DNA of 7,911 nt from Bacteroidales bacterium (lineage in GTDB: Bacteria; Bacteroidota; Bacteroidia; Bacteroidales; UBA932): the NCBI GenBank assembly GCA_017551215.1, contig JAFZMA010000224.1:1-7911 (forward strand), in the 5' to 3' direction. The position numbers and the translations under genes are program-made. A model generated the notes under the pieces. It made no database searches and had not been told where the DNA came from. It saw only the letters and a list, made by a program, of their open reading frames with translations. Shown here in pieces: positions 6,733 to 7,911 of this stretch (positions within the stretch are counted from its first letter, which is position 1; each line of letters starts with the position of its first letter).

Positions 6733-6756
6733 AATGGAAATGTTAAAAATGGCAAT

Positions 6757-7026
6757 ATGAAGATTAAGAAAGGATTTGTTCTCCGTCAGCTTCTGGGAGA
6801 ATATGTAATAACCGGAGAAGGACTGGAAAGGGTTAATTTCAACAAGATTATCAATCTTAACGCCACGGCGGCCTATCTCTGGGAATCTGTTCAGGACAAG
6901 GAGTTTACGGCAGAGACTCTGGCAGATTTGCTCATGGACCGCTATGAGGTGGACAAGGAAACAGCCCTCAAGGATTCACAGACTTTGGTCCAGTCATGGA
7001 CAGAGGCAGGTCTTATAGAGGAATAA
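6757..7026 (+). CDS. PqqD family protein (peptide-recognition domain)
   Basis: The 89-residue protein is a stand-alone PqqD-like domain: N-terminal beta strands (FVLRQLLGEYVITGEG), a central INLNATAAYLWESV matching the family's I.LN.TAA.IW core, then helical ETLADLLMDRYEVDKETALKD and a C-terminal helix ending LIEE. PqqD and its relatives (RRE domains) bind the leader part of ribosomally made peptides and hand them to modifying enzymes. Size is normal for a discrete PqqD. It lies 24 nt after the peptidase gene and 19 nt before the ABC exporter gene, all on one strand, so co-transcription is likely. No peptide precursor is visible in the window. Confidence 0.86.
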   Translation: MKIKKGFVLRQLLGEYVITGEGLERVNFNKIINLNATAAYLWESVQDKEFTAETLADLLMDRYEVDKETALKDSQTLVQSWTEAGLIEE

Positions 7027-7045
7027 CACATCGCTGAGCAGAAAA

Positions 7046-7911
7046 ATGAAGAGTGTAGGCTATTGCTTAAAAGCTGCAGTAAGGATGAGCCGCCCCGCAA
7101 GATGGAGGATGCTTGTCAGTTTTCTGATAGGCCTGCTACAGATTGCGGCTTCACTGTCTTTCGTGTGGATAAGCAAGGCTCTTGTGGATGTGGCTACCGG
7201 AGACCGTCAGGGTTCCTTGTGGTTCTTTGTCATTTTGATGGCTTCCATATTGCTTCTTCAGATTCTGCTCCGTCTATTTGCCGCCTGGTGGGAGAAGATG
7301 AACGTGGTAAAGACGCAGAACATACTGCGCCGCAGCCACTTTGCCCACGTGCTTTTCAGCAAGTGGAAAGGCAAGGAGATGTTCCACAGCGCGGATACCG
7401 TCAACCGTCTGGAGGAAGACATAAGGGTTGTTACGGAACTTCTGTGCGTGAGGGTTCCGGACGTGTTTTTAACTGTTTGCCAGTTGATTGCGGCATCCAT
7501 CTATGCTGTGATTCTGGCTCCGGGCCTTATCTGGATGGTGATAGCCCTCATGATTGTGGCCATTGTGGGTTCCCGCCTGTTCTTCCGCAAGCTCCGCACC
7601 CTTACAGACAATATCAGAAAGAAAGACAGCCGTGTTCAGCAGCTCTTCCAGGATAACCTCCGCCTGAGGGATCTGGTGCTTATGCTGTTCGGCCCGTCCA
7701 AGGTTATGGGAAGGCTGGACCGTGAACAGAAAGACATAGAGTCCTTTACACGCAAGCGCCTTCTCTACAATGTGGTGGCAAGAGGTTTCATGGGAATCGG
7801 CTTTATGGGCGGATATGCCGCTGCCTTCTTCTGGGGAGTGTTCGGTATAGCGGCCGGGACAGTTACTTACGGTATGATGACCGCTATGCTTCAGCTGGTG
7901 GGGCAGGTTCA
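7046..7911 (+). CDS. ABC exporter, transmembrane part (partial, runs off window)
   Basis: From the ATG at 7046 the frame stays open through 288 codons to the window edge. The visible part is a type-I ABC exporter membrane domain: hydrophobic segments near residues 22-45, 58-80, 138-158, 160-178 and 248-275; a helical loop with FHSADTVNRLEEDIRVVTEL (113-132), the usual H/D..NRLxxD signature; a long cytoplasmic helix (185-240); and the LQLVGQV motif that precedes the link to the nucleotide-binding domain. The ATPase domain (Walker A/B, signature LSGGQ) would follow past 7911 and cannot be seen. No N-terminal C39 peptidase domain is present, so leader cleavage would have to come from another enzyme, possibly the S26 homolog two genes upstream (inference). 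It would export the product of the cassette. Confidence 0.85.
   Translation, partial: MKSVGYCLKAAVRMSRPARWRMLVSFLIGLLQIAASLSFVWISKALVDVATGDRQGSLWFFVILMASILLLQILLRLFAAWWEKMNVVKTQNILRRSHFAHVLFSKWKGKEMFHSADTVNRLEEDIRVVTELLCVRVPDVFLTVCQLIAASIYAVILAPGLIWMVIALMIVAIVGSRLFFRKLRTLTDNIRKKDSRVQQLFQDNLRLRDLVLMLFGPSKVMGRLDREQKDIESFTRKRLLYNVVARGFMGIGFMGGYAAAFFWGVFGIAAGTVTYGMMTAMLQLVGQV

Noticed and set aside
7063..7656. A 197-codon plus-strand frame overlapping the ABC exporter
   Set aside because: The alternative frame starting at 7046 gives an ABC membrane domain open to the window edge; this one is low-complexity, Cys- and Gly-rich and lacks a domain.

Overview
The window looks like chromosomal DNA of a member of the order Bacteroidales (Bacteroidota). 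The reasons are the LeuRS C-terminus, the paired YitT proteins, the AraC-type regulators with a membrane anchor, the lack of strong Shine-Dalgarno sequences, and several TAnnTTTG motifs (the Bacteroidota -7 promoter element) in the intergenic DNA. Base composition is moderate and codon use looks uniform, so nothing marks a stretch as recently acquired. No tRNA, rRNA, CRISPR array, insertion sequence or transposase was seen.

Layout: (1) Positions 2-2039 (+) hold the end of leucyl-tRNA synthetase followed almost without gaps by two paralogous YitT-family membrane proteins, probably one transcription unit. (2) Positions 2040-2182 hold an imperfect inverted repeat, a good intrinsic terminator, and a possible promoter box made from the terminator's T-tract. 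(3) Positions 2183-3303 (+) hold two translationally coupled small AraC-type HTH proteins: the first has an N-terminal membrane helix, the second is soluble with a degenerate second HTH. (4) Positions 3306-5362 (-) hold a lipoprotein of unknown function followed by the K+-uptake regulator TrkA. This unit converges on the AraC pair with only 2 bp between stop codons, and no TrkH channel gene lies beside trkA. (5) A 52-64 bp divergent intergenic region carries a -7-like box on each strand. (6) Positions 5427-7911 (+) hold a compact cassette: an HPr-kinase-like P-loop protein, a SipW-like S24/S26 signal-peptidase homolog, a PqqD-family protein and the N-terminal membrane part of an ABC exporter that runs off the window.

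The last cassette is the most interesting part. A PqqD-like peptide-recognition domain, an HPrK-like kinase, a Ser/His peptidase and an ABC exporter in tight tandem resemble the toolkit of a ribosomally made peptide maturation and export pathway. No precursor peptide, radical SAM enzyme or cyclase is visible here, so the product is unknown and any partners must lie beyond position 7911 or elsewhere. All functions are inferred from motifs read by eye; no database search was possible.
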